A program made the translations under genes and the position numbers. This document shows positions 53,301 to 62,239 of a stretch of DNA of 64,000 bases, piece after piece. The notes beneath the pieces were generated by a model. It was not told where the DNA came from, did no database searches, and was given only the letters and a program-made list of their open reading frames with translations. Location of the stretch: positions 682,001-746,000 of the forward strand of contig NZ_JACIJJ010000001.1 of the NCBI RefSeq assembly GCF_014199325.1, read 5' to 3'. The stretch comes from Sphingomonas yantingensis (lineage in GTDB: Bacteria > Pseudomonadota > Alphaproteobacteria > Sphingomonadales > Sphingomonadaceae). Position 1 is the stretch's first letter; every line of letters begins with the position of its first letter.

Positions 53301-53384
53301 CGGGCTAGCTTCGGCTAGCCCGAAGACGGCGCAAGCCCGGCCGGCGAGCCATCGGCTCGTCCGACGGCGCGGCTTTGCCGCGCC
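53301..53384 (+). promoter_or_regulatory. Three hairpins between rpoA and rplQ
   Basis: CGGGCTAGC-TTCG-GCTAGCCCG (53301-53322), CGAGCC-ATC-GGCTCG (53345-53359) and GGCGCGGC-TTT-GCCGCGCC (53366-53384) are all perfect stems in the 205-base gap. None has a T-run. The gap also holds GGGCCA/TGGCCC arms further down. Confidence 0.5.
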
Positions 53385-53498
53385 GGGCCATCGACAAGGG
53401 GCTCCGCATCGCCGGAGCGACGTACACAGGGTGGCCCGACGTCCCACCTGGTCCGGGGTACCTGACACGGCCCCCGAACGAACGAAAAGGAAGATCAC

Positions 53499-53921
53499 AT
53501 GCGTCACAAGTATGGCGGCCGTAAGCTTCAGCGGACCTCGGCCCACCGCACCGCGCTGTTCCGCAACATGTCGGCCGCGCTCATCAAGCACGAGCAGATC
53601 ACGACGACGGTGGCCAAGGCCAAGGAGCTTCGCCCCTATGTCGAGAAGCTGGTGACGCTGGCCAAGAAGGGCGGCCTGTCGAACCGTCGTCTGGCACATG
53701 CCCGCCTGCTCGACGATGCGCAGCTCGTGAAGCTGTTCGACGTGCTGGCCTCGCGCTATGCCGACCGCAACGGCGGCTACACCCGCATCATCAAGACCGG
53801 CCCGCGTGCCTCGGACGCCGCGCCGATGGCGATCATCGAGTTCGTCGACCGCGACGTCAGCGCCAAGGGGCAGGATTCGGGTCCGGTGATGACCGACGAG
53901 GATTTCGACGAAGCCGCCTGA
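53499..53921 (+). CDS. rplQ: 50S ribosomal protein L17
   Basis: L17 near the tunnel exit, 140 residues. [56 protein letters not shown]-type text is diagnostic. The C-terminal 20 residues form an acidic extension ([14 protein letters not shown]) common in alphaproteobacteria. An AAAAGGAAG ribosome site precedes it. It is the last gene of the ribosomal block and is followed by a terminator. Confidence 0.97.
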   Translation: MRHKYGGRKLQRTSAHRTALFRNMSAALIKHEQITTTVAKAKELRPYVEKLVTLAKKGGLSNRRLAHARLLDDAQLVKLFDVLASRYADRNGGYTRIIKTGPRASDAAPMAIIEFVDRDVSAKGQDSGPVMTDEDFDEAA

Positions 53922-53948
53922 TCGGCCCGTCATCTCACGGACTTGCAG

Positions 53949-53990
53949 GAAAGGCCGCATCCCGTCAGGGTGCGGCCTTTCTCGTTTCTC
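53949..53990 (+). terminator. Terminator after rplQ
   Basis: GAAAGGCCGCA pairs with TGCGGCCTTTC, with a bulged T, then CCC/GGG around GTCA. CTCGTTTCTC follows. It ends the ribosomal block before the peptidase gene. Confidence 0.75.
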
Positions 53991-54004
53991 CGGAGACTAT
54001 CTCG

Positions 54005-56155
54005 ATGGCTCGCGCGATCCTTCTCTTGCCGCTCCTGTTCGCCGCCCCCATCCATGCGGCTGAAGACAAACGGCCGGAGACGCGAAGCACCGTGGCAGCC
54101 CCGATCACTTATCCCGCGACCGACAAGGTTCCCGTCACCGAGACGCTGTTCGGCGAGGCCGTCGCCGATCCCTATCGCTGGCTCGAGAACGACGTGCGCA
54201 GCGATCCCAAGGTCGCCGCCTGGGTCGCGGCGCAGAACAAGACGACCGATGCCTATCTGGCGACGCTGCCCGGCCGCGCGGCGTTCAAGGCGCGACTGAC
54301 GCAGCTGTTCAACTATGAGCGGTTCGGTGTGCCCGAGAAGAAGGGCAGCCGATACTTCTACAGCCGCAACTCGGGGCTTCAGAACCAGGCGGTGCTGTAC
54401 GTCCGCGACAGCCTGGACGGCGAGGGGCGGGTGCTGATCGACCCGAACACGTGGGCCAAGGACGGCGCCACCGCGCTCGGCGAATATCAGCCGTCCGAGG
54501 ACGGCAAGCGCCTCGTCTATTCGATCCAGGACGGCGGGTCGGACTGGCGCACCGTCAAGGTGCTCGACGTCGACACCGGCCAGGTGATGCCCGACGAGCT
54601 GAAGTGGGTGAAGTTCTCCGCCCTCGCCTGGGCGAAGGACGGGTCGGGCTTCTTCTATTCGCGCTTCCCCGAGCCGAAGGCCGGGGCGGAGTTTCAGGCG
54701 CTGAACGAGAACCAGGCGGTCTATTTCCACAAGCTTGGCACGGCTCAGGCCGCCGACCGCCTCGTCTATTCGACACCCGACACGCCCAAGCGCGGCCATT
54801 CGGCGCAGGTGACGGACGACGGCCGCTACCTGATCGTGACAACGAGCGAGGGTACCGACAATCGGTACGAGGTCACGCTGATCGACCTTGCCGACGGCAA
54901 GTACGCGCCGAAGAAGCTGGTGAACGGCCTCGAGAACGAGTGGAGCTATGCCGGCAACACCGGCAACACCTTCTACTGGCAGACCAACAAGGATGCGCCG
55001 CGCGGCCGCATCGTCGCGATGGACGTGACCCGCCCGCAGGCGATCCGCGACGTCGTGCCGCAGGATCAGGCGGTGCTGGAGGGCGCACGGACGATCGGCG
55101 GGCAACTGGTGCTGAGCTACCTCGTCGACGCCAAGACCGAGATCCGTCGCTACGCACCGGACGGGCGGAAGCTCGGCACGGTGAAGCTGCCCGGGATCGG
55201 CACCGCGTCGATCAGCGGCGATGCCGACGATGCGGAGGCCTTTTACGCCTATACCAGCTTCAACGCGCCGACGACGATCTATCGCTACGACGTGAAGGCC
55301 GACCGCGCGACGGCGTGGGCCAGCCCCAAGGTGGCGTTCGATCCCAGCCGCTACGGTGTCGAGCAGCGTTTCTACACCTCGAAGGATGGCACGCGCGTTC
55401 CGATGTTCGTCGTGCGGCGCAAGGACGTGACAGCCCCGGCGCCGACGATGCTGTGGGGCTATGGCGGGTTCAACGTCAGCTATACGCCGGCCTTCTCCGC
55501 CTCTCGCATCGCATGGATGGAGCAGGGGGGCGTGTTCGTCCTCGCCAACATTCGCGGCGGCGGCGAGTACGGCAAGGCATGGCATGACGGCGGGCGGCTG
55601 AAGAACAAGCAGAACGTCTTCGACGACTTCATCGCCGCGGGCGAATATCTGATTGCCGAGGGGATCACGAAGAAGGACGGCCTTGCGATCCAGGGCGGGT
55701 CGAACGGCGGCCTGCTGATCGGCGCGGTCGTGAACCAGCGGCCCGACCTGTTCGCAGCGGCCCTGCCCGCCGTGGGGGTGATGGACATGCTGCGCTTTGA
55801 CCGCTTCACCGCCGGTCGCTACTGGGTCGACGATTACGGCTATCCGTCGAAGGCGGAGGACTTCATGATCCTGCGCGCCTACTCGCCCTATCACAACATC
55901 ACGGCGGGCAAGACCTATCCGGCGATCCTGGCGACCACCGCCGACACCGACGACCGCGTCGTGCCGGGGCATACGTTCAAATACACCGCGATGCTCCAGG
56001 CGACGGATATCGGTCCCAAGCCGCACCTCGTCCGCATCGAAACGCGCGCCGGCCATGGCAGCGGCAAGCCCACCGACAAGATCATCGAGGAAACCGCCGA
56101 CCTCTATGCCTTTGCGGCGAAGTGGACCGGATTGGAGGTCAGGCCCGTCGAATAG
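54005..56155 (+). CDS. Exported prolyl oligopeptidase family serine peptidase (S9A)
   Basis: A 716-residue prolyl oligopeptidase. A signal peptide (ARAILLLPLLFAAPIHA) implies a periplasmic location. A seven-bladed propeller covers about residues 95-440, where repeated DG..R and VYS patterns occur. The hydrolase domain follows, with TMLWGYGGFNVSY, Ser566 in IQGGSNGGLL, the acidic residues of TADTDDRVVPGH (649-650) and His684 in ETRAGHGSGKP. It should cleave short proline-containing peptides. The gene sits 14 bases after the rplQ terminator and is probably transcribed separately. Confidence 0.92.
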   Translation: MARAILLLPLLFAAPIHAAEDKRPETRSTVAAPITYPATDKVPVTETLFGEAVADPYRWLENDVRSDPKVAAWVAAQNKTTDAYLATLPGRAAFKARLTQLFNYERFGVPEKKGSRYFYSRNSGLQNQAVLYVRDSLDGEGRVLIDPNTWAKDGATALGEYQPSEDGKRLVYSIQDGGSDWRTVKVLDVDTGQVMPDELKWVKFSALAWAKDGSGFFYSRFPEPKAGAEFQALNENQAVYFHKLGTAQAADRLVYSTPDTPKRGHSAQVTDDGRYLIVTTSEGTDNRYEVTLIDLADGKYAPKKLVNGLENEWSYAGNTGNTFYWQTNKDAPRGRIVAMDVTRPQAIRDVVPQDQAVLEGARTIGGQLVLSYLVDAKTEIRRYAPDGRKLGTVKLPGIGTASISGDADDAEAFYAYTSFNAPTTIYRYDVKADRATAWASPKVAFDPSRYGVEQRFYTSKDGTRVPMFVVRRKDVTAPAPTMLWGYGGFNVSYTPAFSASRIAWMEQGGVFVLANIRGGGEYGKAWHDGGRLKNKQNVFDDFIAAGEYLIAEGITKKDGLAIQGGSNGGLLIGAVVNQRPDLFAAALPAVGVMDMLRFDRFTAGRYWVDDYGYPSKAEDFMILRAYSPYHNITAGKTYPAILATTADTDDRVVPGHTFKYTAMLQATDIGPKPHLVRIETRAGHGSGKPTDKIIEETADLYAFAAKWTGLEVRPVE

Positions 56156-56284
56156 CGGACCTTAAAGGAACTTAACCCTTTGATAGTGGTAGGTCGCGTG
56201 TCGCGTTTGAACGGCGCGCGACCCAACCTGACGGCGGCTGCGGGACGACGTTCGCGGCCGTCGGCGTTCATCGGGGGCAGGACG

Positions 56285-56404
56285 ATGCCGAGTGAGTGTG
56301 AAATCCAGCGGATCTGCCGCGAAACCGGCATGGATCGGATGCAGGCGATCTATCACCTGCGCGCGCGCGCCGAACTATTGCGCCGGATGCCGCCCCGCCG
56401 CTGA
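56285..56404 (+). CDS. Candidate small protein of 39 residues
   Basis: A short gene starting at an ATG preceded by GGGGGCAGGACG, a good ribosome site. The product begins MPSECEIQRICRETGMDRMQ and is basic and helical, ending in RRMPPRR. The CxxxxxC spacing and amphipathic helix suggest a small nucleic-acid or protein-binding peptide. I cannot place it in a family. The frame is open further upstream (to 56180) but without a ribosome site. It lies between the peptidase and guaA and was not expected from either. Confidence 0.45.
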   Translation: MPSECEIQRICRETGMDRMQAIYHLRARAELLRRMPPRR

Positions 56405-56449
56405 AGCCCTTCGCGCTTGCCCTCGCCCGTGCTTCGGCTAGATGGGCCC

Positions 56450-58006
56450 ATGGTCGAACAGCCCGAATCCATCCTCATCGTCGATTTCGGTAGTCAGGTG
56501 ACGCAGCTCATCGCGCGGCGCGTGCGTGAGGCCGGCGTCTATTCCGAAATCGCCCCCTTCACCGCCGCCGCCGACGCGTTCGCGCGCATGAAACCCAGGG
56601 GCATCATCCTGTCGGGCAGCCCCGCCTCGGTTCTCGATGAGGGAAGCCCGCGGGTGCCGCAGGCGATCTTTGACAGCGGTCTGCCGGTGCTCGGCATCTG
56701 CTACGGCCAGCAGGTGATGATGCATCAGCTGGGCGGGGCGGTGCAGGGCGGCGACAGCGGTGAATTCGGCCGCGCGTTCATCGAGATCGCCGACCGCTGC
56801 GCCCTTTTCGACGGCCTGTGGGGTGAGGGCGAAAGCCATCAGGTCTGGATGAGCCACGGCGACAAGGTGACGGCGCTGGCGGACGGCTTCCGCCCTGTCG
56901 CATCGAGCACCGGCGCGCCCTTCGCCGTCATCGCCGACGATGACCGCCGCTATTACGCGATGCAGTTCCACCCGGAGGTCGTCCACACCCCCGATGGCGG
57001 GCGGCTGCTCGCCAATTTCGTGCGCCATGTCTGCGGCTGCGCGGGCGACTGGTCGATGGCCGAGTTCCGCGCCGCCAAGATCGCCGACATCCGCGCGCAG
57101 GTGGGCTCGGGCCGGGTCATCTGCGGCCTGTCGGGCGGCGTCGACAGCGCGGTCGCGGCGGTGCTGATCCATGAGGCGATCGGCGAGCAGTTGACCTGCG
57201 TCTTCGTCGACCACGGCCTTATGCGAAGCGGCGAGGCCGATCAGGTCGTCAGCCTGTTCCGCGGCCACTACAACATCCCCCTGGTCCATGTGAACGCGGA
57301 GGCGCTGTTCCTCGGCGGCCTGGCCGGCGTCACCGACCCGGAGGCCAAGCGCAAGTTCATCGGCAAGACCTTCATCGACATCTTCGAGGAGGAGGCACGC
57401 AAGATCGGCGGGGCCGAGTTCCTGGCACAGGGCACGCTCTATCCCGACGTGATCGAGAGTGTCAGCTTCACCGGCGGGCCGTCGGTGACGATCAAGAGCC
57501 ACCACAATGTCGGCGGCCTGCCCGAGCGGATGAACATGAAGCTCGTCGAGCCGCTGCGCGAGCTGTTCAAGGACGAAGTGCGCGCGCTCGGCCGCGAGCT
57601 GGGCCTGCCCGATATCTTCGTCGGGCGGCATCCGTTCCCCGGCCCCGGCCTCGCCATCCGCATCCCGGGGGAGGTGACGAAGGAACGCTGCGACATCCTG
57701 CGCAAGGCCGACGCGATCTACCTTGAGGAGATCCGCAACGCGGGCCTTTACGACACGATCTGGCAGGCGTTCGCGGTGCTGCTCCCCGTGCGATCGGTCG
57801 GCGTGATGGGCGACGGGCGGACGTACGACAACGTGTTGGCGCTGCGGGCGGTCACGTCAACCGACGGCATGACTGCGGAGGCGTTCGGCTTCCCCGGCGA
57901 CTTCCTGCCGCGCGTCGCGACGCGGATCATCAACGAGGTGCGCGGGATCAATCGCGTGACCTACGATTATACGAGCAAGCCGCCCGGTACGATCGAATGG
58001 GAATGA
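56450..58006 (+). CDS. guaA: GMP synthase (glutamine-hydrolysing)
   Basis: Converts XMP to GMP using glutamine and ATP, 518 residues. The class I amidotransferase domain (about 8-195) has Cys84 in LGICYGQQ and His174/Glu176 in MQFHPEV. The ATP-pyrophosphatase domain has the PP-loop SGGVDS at 228-233. The dimerisation domain ends with [24 protein letters not shown], the family C-terminus. ATG 56450 is chosen over an in-frame upstream codon. The stop codon lies inside the left arm of a long palindrome. Confidence 0.97.
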   Translation: MVEQPESILIVDFGSQVTQLIARRVREAGVYSEIAPFTAAADAFARMKPRGIILSGSPASVLDEGSPRVPQAIFDSGLPVLGICYGQQVMMHQLGGAVQGGDSGEFGRAFIEIADRCALFDGLWGEGESHQVWMSHGDKVTALADGFRPVASSTGAPFAVIADDDRRYYAMQFHPEVVHTPDGGRLLANFVRHVCGCAGDWSMAEFRAAKIADIRAQVGSGRVICGLSGGVDSAVAAVLIHEAIGEQLTCVFVDHGLMRSGEADQVVSLFRGHYNIPLVHVNAEALFLGGLAGVTDPEAKRKFIGKTFIDIFEEEARKIGGAEFLAQGTLYPDVIESVSFTGGPSVTIKSHHNVGGLPERMNMKLVEPLRELFKDEVRALGRELGLPDIFVGRHPFPGPGLAIRIPGEVTKERCDILRKADAIYLEEIRNAGLYDTIWQAFAVLLPVRSVGVMGDGRTYDNVLALRAVTSTDGMTAEAFGFPGDFLPRVATRIINEVRGINRVTYDYTSKPPGTIEWE

Positions 58007-58050
58007 CGAAGACTCGAAATCCCGCGGTGCGGGATTTCGGCTTCGTCATT
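58002..58050. repeat. Long palindrome overlapping the guaA stop
   Basis: AATGACGAAG and CTTCGTCATT form the outer arms (10 bp). Inside, CGAAATCCCGC pairs with GCGGGATTTCG (11 bp) around GGT, with only ACT and G unpaired. The total is 21 bp of stem. There is no T-run, so terminator or REP-like element are both possible. Confidence 0.6.
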
Positions 58051-58277
58051 CGGCGGCGCGAGCCGCCGCAGACGGGGAGTTGCCGCCGCGGGGCGGGATT
58101 TCGGCCGGATCGTTCGGCGACGCAAGCGGCGCGGGTGGACAGACTAACTTCCGTTACGCTTCTGTAATTTCTTGTTTCGCCCGGAAATCGCGTGCGTCCG
58201 GCGCATTGGTCTGTCGCAGACCGGCGACAGCCGGCGCACCGCAGGAACCGAAACCGGACGAGAGAGGAGATCCCCTG

Positions 58278-58691
58278 ATGTCCCTGATGCTGGCCCTCGC
58301 CGCGACCACGCTTGGCGACACGATCGAACACCGCGTGACCGTCGCCCATGCCGGCGCGGAGCACGCTGCCACCTATCGCGCGCGCGTCGCACTCGATACG
58401 AAGACGATCGGGGCGCACACGCCCAACCGGCCCTCGCGCCAGCAATGCATGTGGACCGCGGCAGTGACCGTGGAGCGCGCGCTCGACGCCGCACCGCAGG
58501 CCGCCCGCGCGGTGGCGACCGACCGTACGCTCCGCGGCACGCAGCCCGGTGACTGCCGCACTGCGCGCCCGGCGATCGAGCAGGCGGTTGCCGACCGCAG
58601 CCCTGCGATTCGCGACCGGTTGGTGGCGGCGGCGGAGAATGACCGGGCGACGCTCGTCGCCGAACTGGAGGCGCTCGTACCGAATGGTTGA
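58278..58691 (+). CDS. Hypothetical protein, possibly secreted
   Basis: A 137-residue protein I do not recognise. It starts SLMLALAATTLGDTIEHRVTV, where a short hydrophobic stretch might be a weak signal. Two cysteines (in QQCMWTAAVTVERAL and GDCRTARPAIEQAV) could form a disulphide if exported. The rest is alanine and arginine-rich and helical. ATG 58278 follows AGAGAGGAGA, a strong ribosome site. It overlaps the next gene by 8 bases, which suggests a two-gene unit with an outer membrane protein. Confidence 0.6.
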   Translation: MSLMLALAATTLGDTIEHRVTVAHAGAEHAATYRARVALDTKTIGAHTPNRPSRQQCMWTAAVTVERALDAAPQAARAVATDRTLRGTQPGDCRTARPAIEQAVADRSPAIRDRLVAAAENDRATLVAELEALVPNG

Positions 58692-59436
58692 TCGAATGAG
58701 AATGTTGCTCGCGCTGGGGCTTATCGCCGGCGCGAGCGCAGTGGAGGCACAGGATCTCGGCCGCCCGACCGGCTCGCTGGAGGTGACGACCGACCATCGC
58801 CGCAGGGGCCTGTCGTGGAGCGACGGTGATCCCGCGTTGGATGCGATCGTATCGGTGCCAGTCGCGGGCCTGCGCCTCGACGCGCGCGCGACGACGTTGC
58901 GCGGTGCGCGGCGGCATGGCGGGGCGGATGTCGTGATCGACCCTTCCGTCAGCTATTCGCGCGATCTTGCCAGCGGCGTGTCGCTGAACGTCGGCGCCAC
59001 CGGGCATTTCTTTGCCGGGTCGGACGTGAAGGCCGATTACGGCGAGATCGACCTCGGCCTCGGCTATGCGCTGGGTCCGCTGCAGCTCGATCTGGCGGCG
59101 AACTACGCACCCGATCAGGATGCGATCGGCGGCGACAACCTGTACCTACAGGCGCGGGCGAGTGCGGGCATCCCCGGCACCGGGATCGAAGTCGCGGCGT
59201 ATGTCGGGCGGACGTCGGGGTCGACCGACGATCCGATCCTTGCCGCGCGGCTGCGGCCGGAACTCAAGAGCTATGTCGATTGGGGTGTGCGGGTGGAGCG
59301 GCGGTTCGGGCCGCTGGCACTTGGGCTTCGCTATTCAGGCACCGATGTAGATACGCGGGCAGTGGTGGCTTCGCCCTTTGCCGATCCCGATGATGCCGGC
59401 GACCGGCTGACCGCCCACGCGGTGGTTTTCTTCTAA
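58684..59436 (+). CDS. Predicted outer-membrane beta-barrel protein (TorF/gcw_chp-like)
   Basis: A 250-residue exported protein. A signal peptide (MLLALGLIAGASAVEAQ) precedes alternating amphipathic strands through the whole length, such as SLEVTTDHRRRGLSWSDG, GEIDLGLGYALGPLQLDLAANYAPDQDAIGG and WGVRVERRFGPLALGLRYSGTD. It ends in VVFF, a C-terminal phenylalanine typical of barrel insertion. The pattern resembles the conserved proteobacterial gcw_chp/TorF putative porin family. ATG 58684 overlaps the upstream gene; ATG 58696 is also plausible. It is convergent with clpA across a terminator. Confidence 0.7.
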   Translation: MVDRMRMLLALGLIAGASAVEAQDLGRPTGSLEVTTDHRRRGLSWSDGDPALDAIVSVPVAGLRLDARATTLRGARRHGGADVVIDPSVSYSRDLASGVSLNVGATGHFFAGSDVKADYGEIDLGLGYALGPLQLDLAANYAPDQDAIGGDNLYLQARASAGIPGTGIEVAAYVGRTSGSTDDPILAARLRPELKSYVDWGVRVERRFGPLALGLRYSGTDVDTRAVVASPFADPDDAGDRLTAHAVVFF

Positions 59437-59440
59437 ACGA

Positions 59441-59477
59441 AAACGCCGCCCCGGTCGCAATGACCGGGGCGGCGTTT
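59441..59477. terminator. Bidirectional terminator between the barrel gene and clpA
   Basis: A 16-bp perfect stem (AAACGCCGCCCCGGTC with its complement) encloses GCAAT. On the minus strand the stem ends in TTTTCGTTT, on the plus strand in TTTCGATC, so it serves clpA best and probably both genes. Confidence 0.85.
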
Positions 59478-59480
59478 CGA

Positions 59481-61808
59481 TCAGTCCGCCTTCTCCGCCT
59501 CCGACCGCTTGCCGCCCTTCTTCTTCGCCTTCTTGGGCGGGGCGGGGACGATCTCGAAGCTGAGCGCATTGTCCTTCAGCTTCACGCTCACCTCGCCGCC
59601 ATGGACGAGCTTGCCGAACAGCAGCTCCTCCGCCAGCGGCTGCTTGATCTTCTCCTGGATCAGGCGGCCCATCGGACGCGCACCGTAAAGCTTGTCATAG
59701 CCGCGCTCAGTCAGCCAGGTCTTCGACTCCTCGTCCAGCCGGATGTGCACGCCGCGATCGGCGAGCTGAAGTTCGAGCTGGAGGATGAACTTGTCGACGA
59801 CGCGGTTGACCACCGCCGGCGGCAGATAGGCGAACGGCACGATTGCATCTAGACGGTTGCGGAACTCGGGGGTGAAGAGCTTCTTCACCGCCTCCTCCTG
59901 CACGTCCTCGCGCGCAATCTCGCCGAAGCCGATCGATTCCTTTGCCATGTCCGACGCACCGGCATTGGTGGTCATGATGAGGATGGTGTTGCGGAAATCG
60001 ACGGTCTTGCCGTGGTGGTCGGTCAGCTTCCCGTTGTCCATCACCTGCAACAGGATGTTGAACAGGTCGGGATGCGCCTTCTCGATCTCGTCGAGCAGCA
60101 GCACGCTGTGCGGGTTCTGGTCGACCGCATCGGTGAGCAGGCCGCCCTGGTCGTAGCCGACATAGCCCGGCGGCGCGCCGATCAGCCGGCTAACCGAATG
60201 CCGCTCCATATATTCGGACATGTCGAACCGCTGGAGCGGGATGCCCATGATCTCGGCCAGCTGCTTGGCGACCTCCGTCTTGCCGACGCCGGTGGGGCCG
60301 GAGAAGAGGTAGTTGCCGATCGGCTTATCGGGATCGCGCAGGCCCGCACGGCTGAGCTTGATCGCCGAGGACAGCACCTCGATCGCGGTATCCTGTCCGA
60401 ACACCACGCGCTTCAGGTCGGTCTCTAGATTGGCGAGCACCCGCGTATCGTCGCTGGAAACGGTCTTCGGCGGGATGCGCGCCATCGTCGCGATGACCTG
60501 CTCGATCTCCTTCGGCGTGATGACCTTCTTGCGCTTCGAGGGCGGCACCAGCATCTGCATCGCGCCCACCTCGTCGATCACGTCGATCGCCTTGTCGGGC
60601 AGCTTGCGGTCGTTGATGTAGCGGCTCGACAGCTCGACCGCCGACTTGATCGCGTCGGGGGTGTACTTGACCGAGTGATGCTCCTCGAACGCCGAACGCA
60701 GACCGGCGAGGATCTTGATCGTGTCCTCCACCGACGGTTCGTTCACGTCGATCTTCTGGAACCGGCGAAGCAGCGCGCGATCCTTTTCGAAGTGGTTGCG
60801 GAACTCCTTGTAGGTGGTGGAGCCGATGCAGCGGATCGTGCCGCCCGACAGCGCGGGCTTCAGAAGGTTCGACGCGTCCATCGCCCCGCCGCTGGTCGCG
60901 CCGGCGCCGATGACGGTGTGAATCTCGTCGATGAACAGGACCGCGTGCGGCAGCTTTTCGAGTTCGTTGACGACCTGCTTCAGCCGCTCCTCGAAATCGC
61001 CGCGATAGCGGGTGCCGGCGAGCAGCGCGCCCATGTCGAGCGAATAAATCACCGCCTCGCGCAGCACGTCGGGCACGTCGCCCTCGACGATCTTGCGCGC
61101 CAGCCCCTCGGCGATCGCCGTCTTGCCGACGCCGGGGTCACCGACATAGAGTGGATTGTTCTTCGACCGGCGACACAGGATCTGGACGGTGCGGTCGACC
61201 TCAGGCCCGCGGCCGATCAGCGGATCGACCTTGCCCACCTTGGCCTTTTCGTTGAGGTCGACGGTGAACTGCTTGAGCGCGCTTTCGCCCTTGCCGTTCT
61301 TTTCCGGCTGCTTGGCCTGCGGCTTTTCCTCCTCGGCGCCCTTCACTTCGCGTGGCTCCGTGGGCGTGCCGCCCTTGCCGACGCCGTGGCTGATATAGCT
61401 GACGGCATCGAGGCGGCTCATGTCCTGCTGCTGCAGGAAATAGACGGCATAGCTCTCGCGCTCGCTGAACAGCGCGACGAGGACGTTGGCGCCCGTCACC
61501 TCGTCACGGCCCGACGACTGGACGTGGAGGATCGCGCGCTGGACGACGCGCTGGAAGCCGCTGGTGGGCGAGGGGTCGGTAACGCTGTCGACCTTCAGCG
61601 CCTCGAGCTCGGTATCGAGATAATGGGCGACAGTGGTCTTGAGTTCGCCGAGATCGACGCCGCACGCGCTCATCACCTTCGAGGCGTGCTCGTCGTCGAC
61701 GAGAGCCAGCAAGAGGTGTTCGAGCGTCGCATATTCGTGGCGGCGCGAGGATGCGGCCTCCAGCGCCTTGTGCAGCGTGGATTCGAGCGCGGATGCGAAG
61801 GACGGCAT
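59481..61808 (-). CDS. clpA: ATP-dependent Clp protease ATP-binding subunit ClpA
   Basis: A Hsp100 unfoldase, 775 residues, which feeds proteins to ClpP. The N-domain covers about 1-145. The first AAA+ module has GDPGVGKT at 223-230 and the second GPTGVGKT at 504-511. The ClpP-docking loop carries IGF at 626-628. There is no ClpB-type middle coiled coil. ATG 61808 (PSFASALESTLHKALE) is the family start; the open frame continues upstream without similarity. No clpS gene is next to it; the upstream minus-strand gene is DUF1192. Confidence 0.96.
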   Translation of the reverse strand: MPSFASALESTLHKALEAASSRRHEYATLEHLLLALVDDEHASKVMSACGVDLGELKTTVAHYLDTELEALKVDSVTDPSPTSGFQRVVQRAILHVQSSGRDEVTGANVLVALFSERESYAVYFLQQQDMSRLDAVSYISHGVGKGGTPTEPREVKGAEEEKPQAKQPEKNGKGESALKQFTVDLNEKAKVGKVDPLIGRGPEVDRTVQILCRRSKNNPLYVGDPGVGKTAIAEGLARKIVEGDVPDVLREAVIYSLDMGALLAGTRYRGDFEERLKQVVNELEKLPHAVLFIDEIHTVIGAGATSGGAMDASNLLKPALSGGTIRCIGSTTYKEFRNHFEKDRALLRRFQKIDVNEPSVEDTIKILAGLRSAFEEHHSVKYTPDAIKSAVELSSRYINDRKLPDKAIDVIDEVGAMQMLVPPSKRKKVITPKEIEQVIATMARIPPKTVSSDDTRVLANLETDLKRVVFGQDTAIEVLSSAIKLSRAGLRDPDKPIGNYLFSGPTGVGKTEVAKQLAEIMGIPLQRFDMSEYMERHSVSRLIGAPPGYVGYDQGGLLTDAVDQNPHSVLLLDEIEKAHPDLFNILLQVMDNGKLTDHHGKTVDFRNTILIMTTNAGASDMAKESIGFGEIAREDVQEEAVKKLFTPEFRNRLDAIVPFAYLPPAVVNRVVDKFILQLELQLADRGVHIRLDEESKTWLTERGYDKLYGARPMGRLIQEKIKQPLAEELLFGKLVHGGEVSVKLKDNALSFEIVPAPPKKAKKKGGKRSEAEKAD

Positions 61809-61944
61809 GGGGGAAGTTACTCCGGTGGGGCCGCTTGGGGACTCGCGACCCGGAACAGCAATGTCGGGTGCGAAGGCGCGGTGTGCAAGACACGGGCCTT
61901 CGGGTGGGGGCCGCGCCGCACGCGCATCGGGCGGCGGCGGTTGG

Positions 61945-62142
61945 TCATCGGCGGAACAGCGCCTCGGCCGAATTGCGGTGGCTGCCCGCCTTGTCGCGGT
62001 GCGCCTTGACCCGCGAAATCTCGGCCTCCAGCGCGGCGATGCGCGCGCCAAGCTCCTCGATCGACAGGGGATCGAGATCCTGGCGCGCCAGCATCGCGAC
62101 GGGGTCGTCGCTGCGGCGCGGCAAAATATCGTCGGCATCCAT
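61945..62142 (-). CDS. DUF1192 family small protein
   Basis: A 65-residue protein with the DUF1192 pattern: MDADDILPRRSDDPVAMLARQDL, then LDPLSIEELGARIAALEAEISRVKAHRDKA and a tail ending AEALFRR. The C-terminal half is a short coiled coil. Function is unknown; the family is largely confined to alphaproteobacteria. A longer start at about 62196 is possible but the family begins at the chosen Met. It lies upstream of clpA on the same strand with a 136-base gap and faces the oxidoreductase gene. Confidence 0.82.
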   Translation of the reverse strand: MDADDILPRRSDDPVAMLARQDLDPLSIEELGARIAALEAEISRVKAHRDKAGSHRNSAEALFRR

Positions 62143-62239
62143 GCCCCAAGCGTTGACCGCATGGCCCGCGATGTCAATAAGCGCGGGATTCACCATAGGT
62201 CGAACAGGGCGGCCGCGGTGATGCCGGGGGGAGCGGGCG

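Noticed and set aside
53930-56056. A 708-codon minus-strand frame opposite the prolyl oligopeptidase
   Set aside because: It is a composition shadow. The plus-strand gene has a signal peptide and a full catalytic triad.
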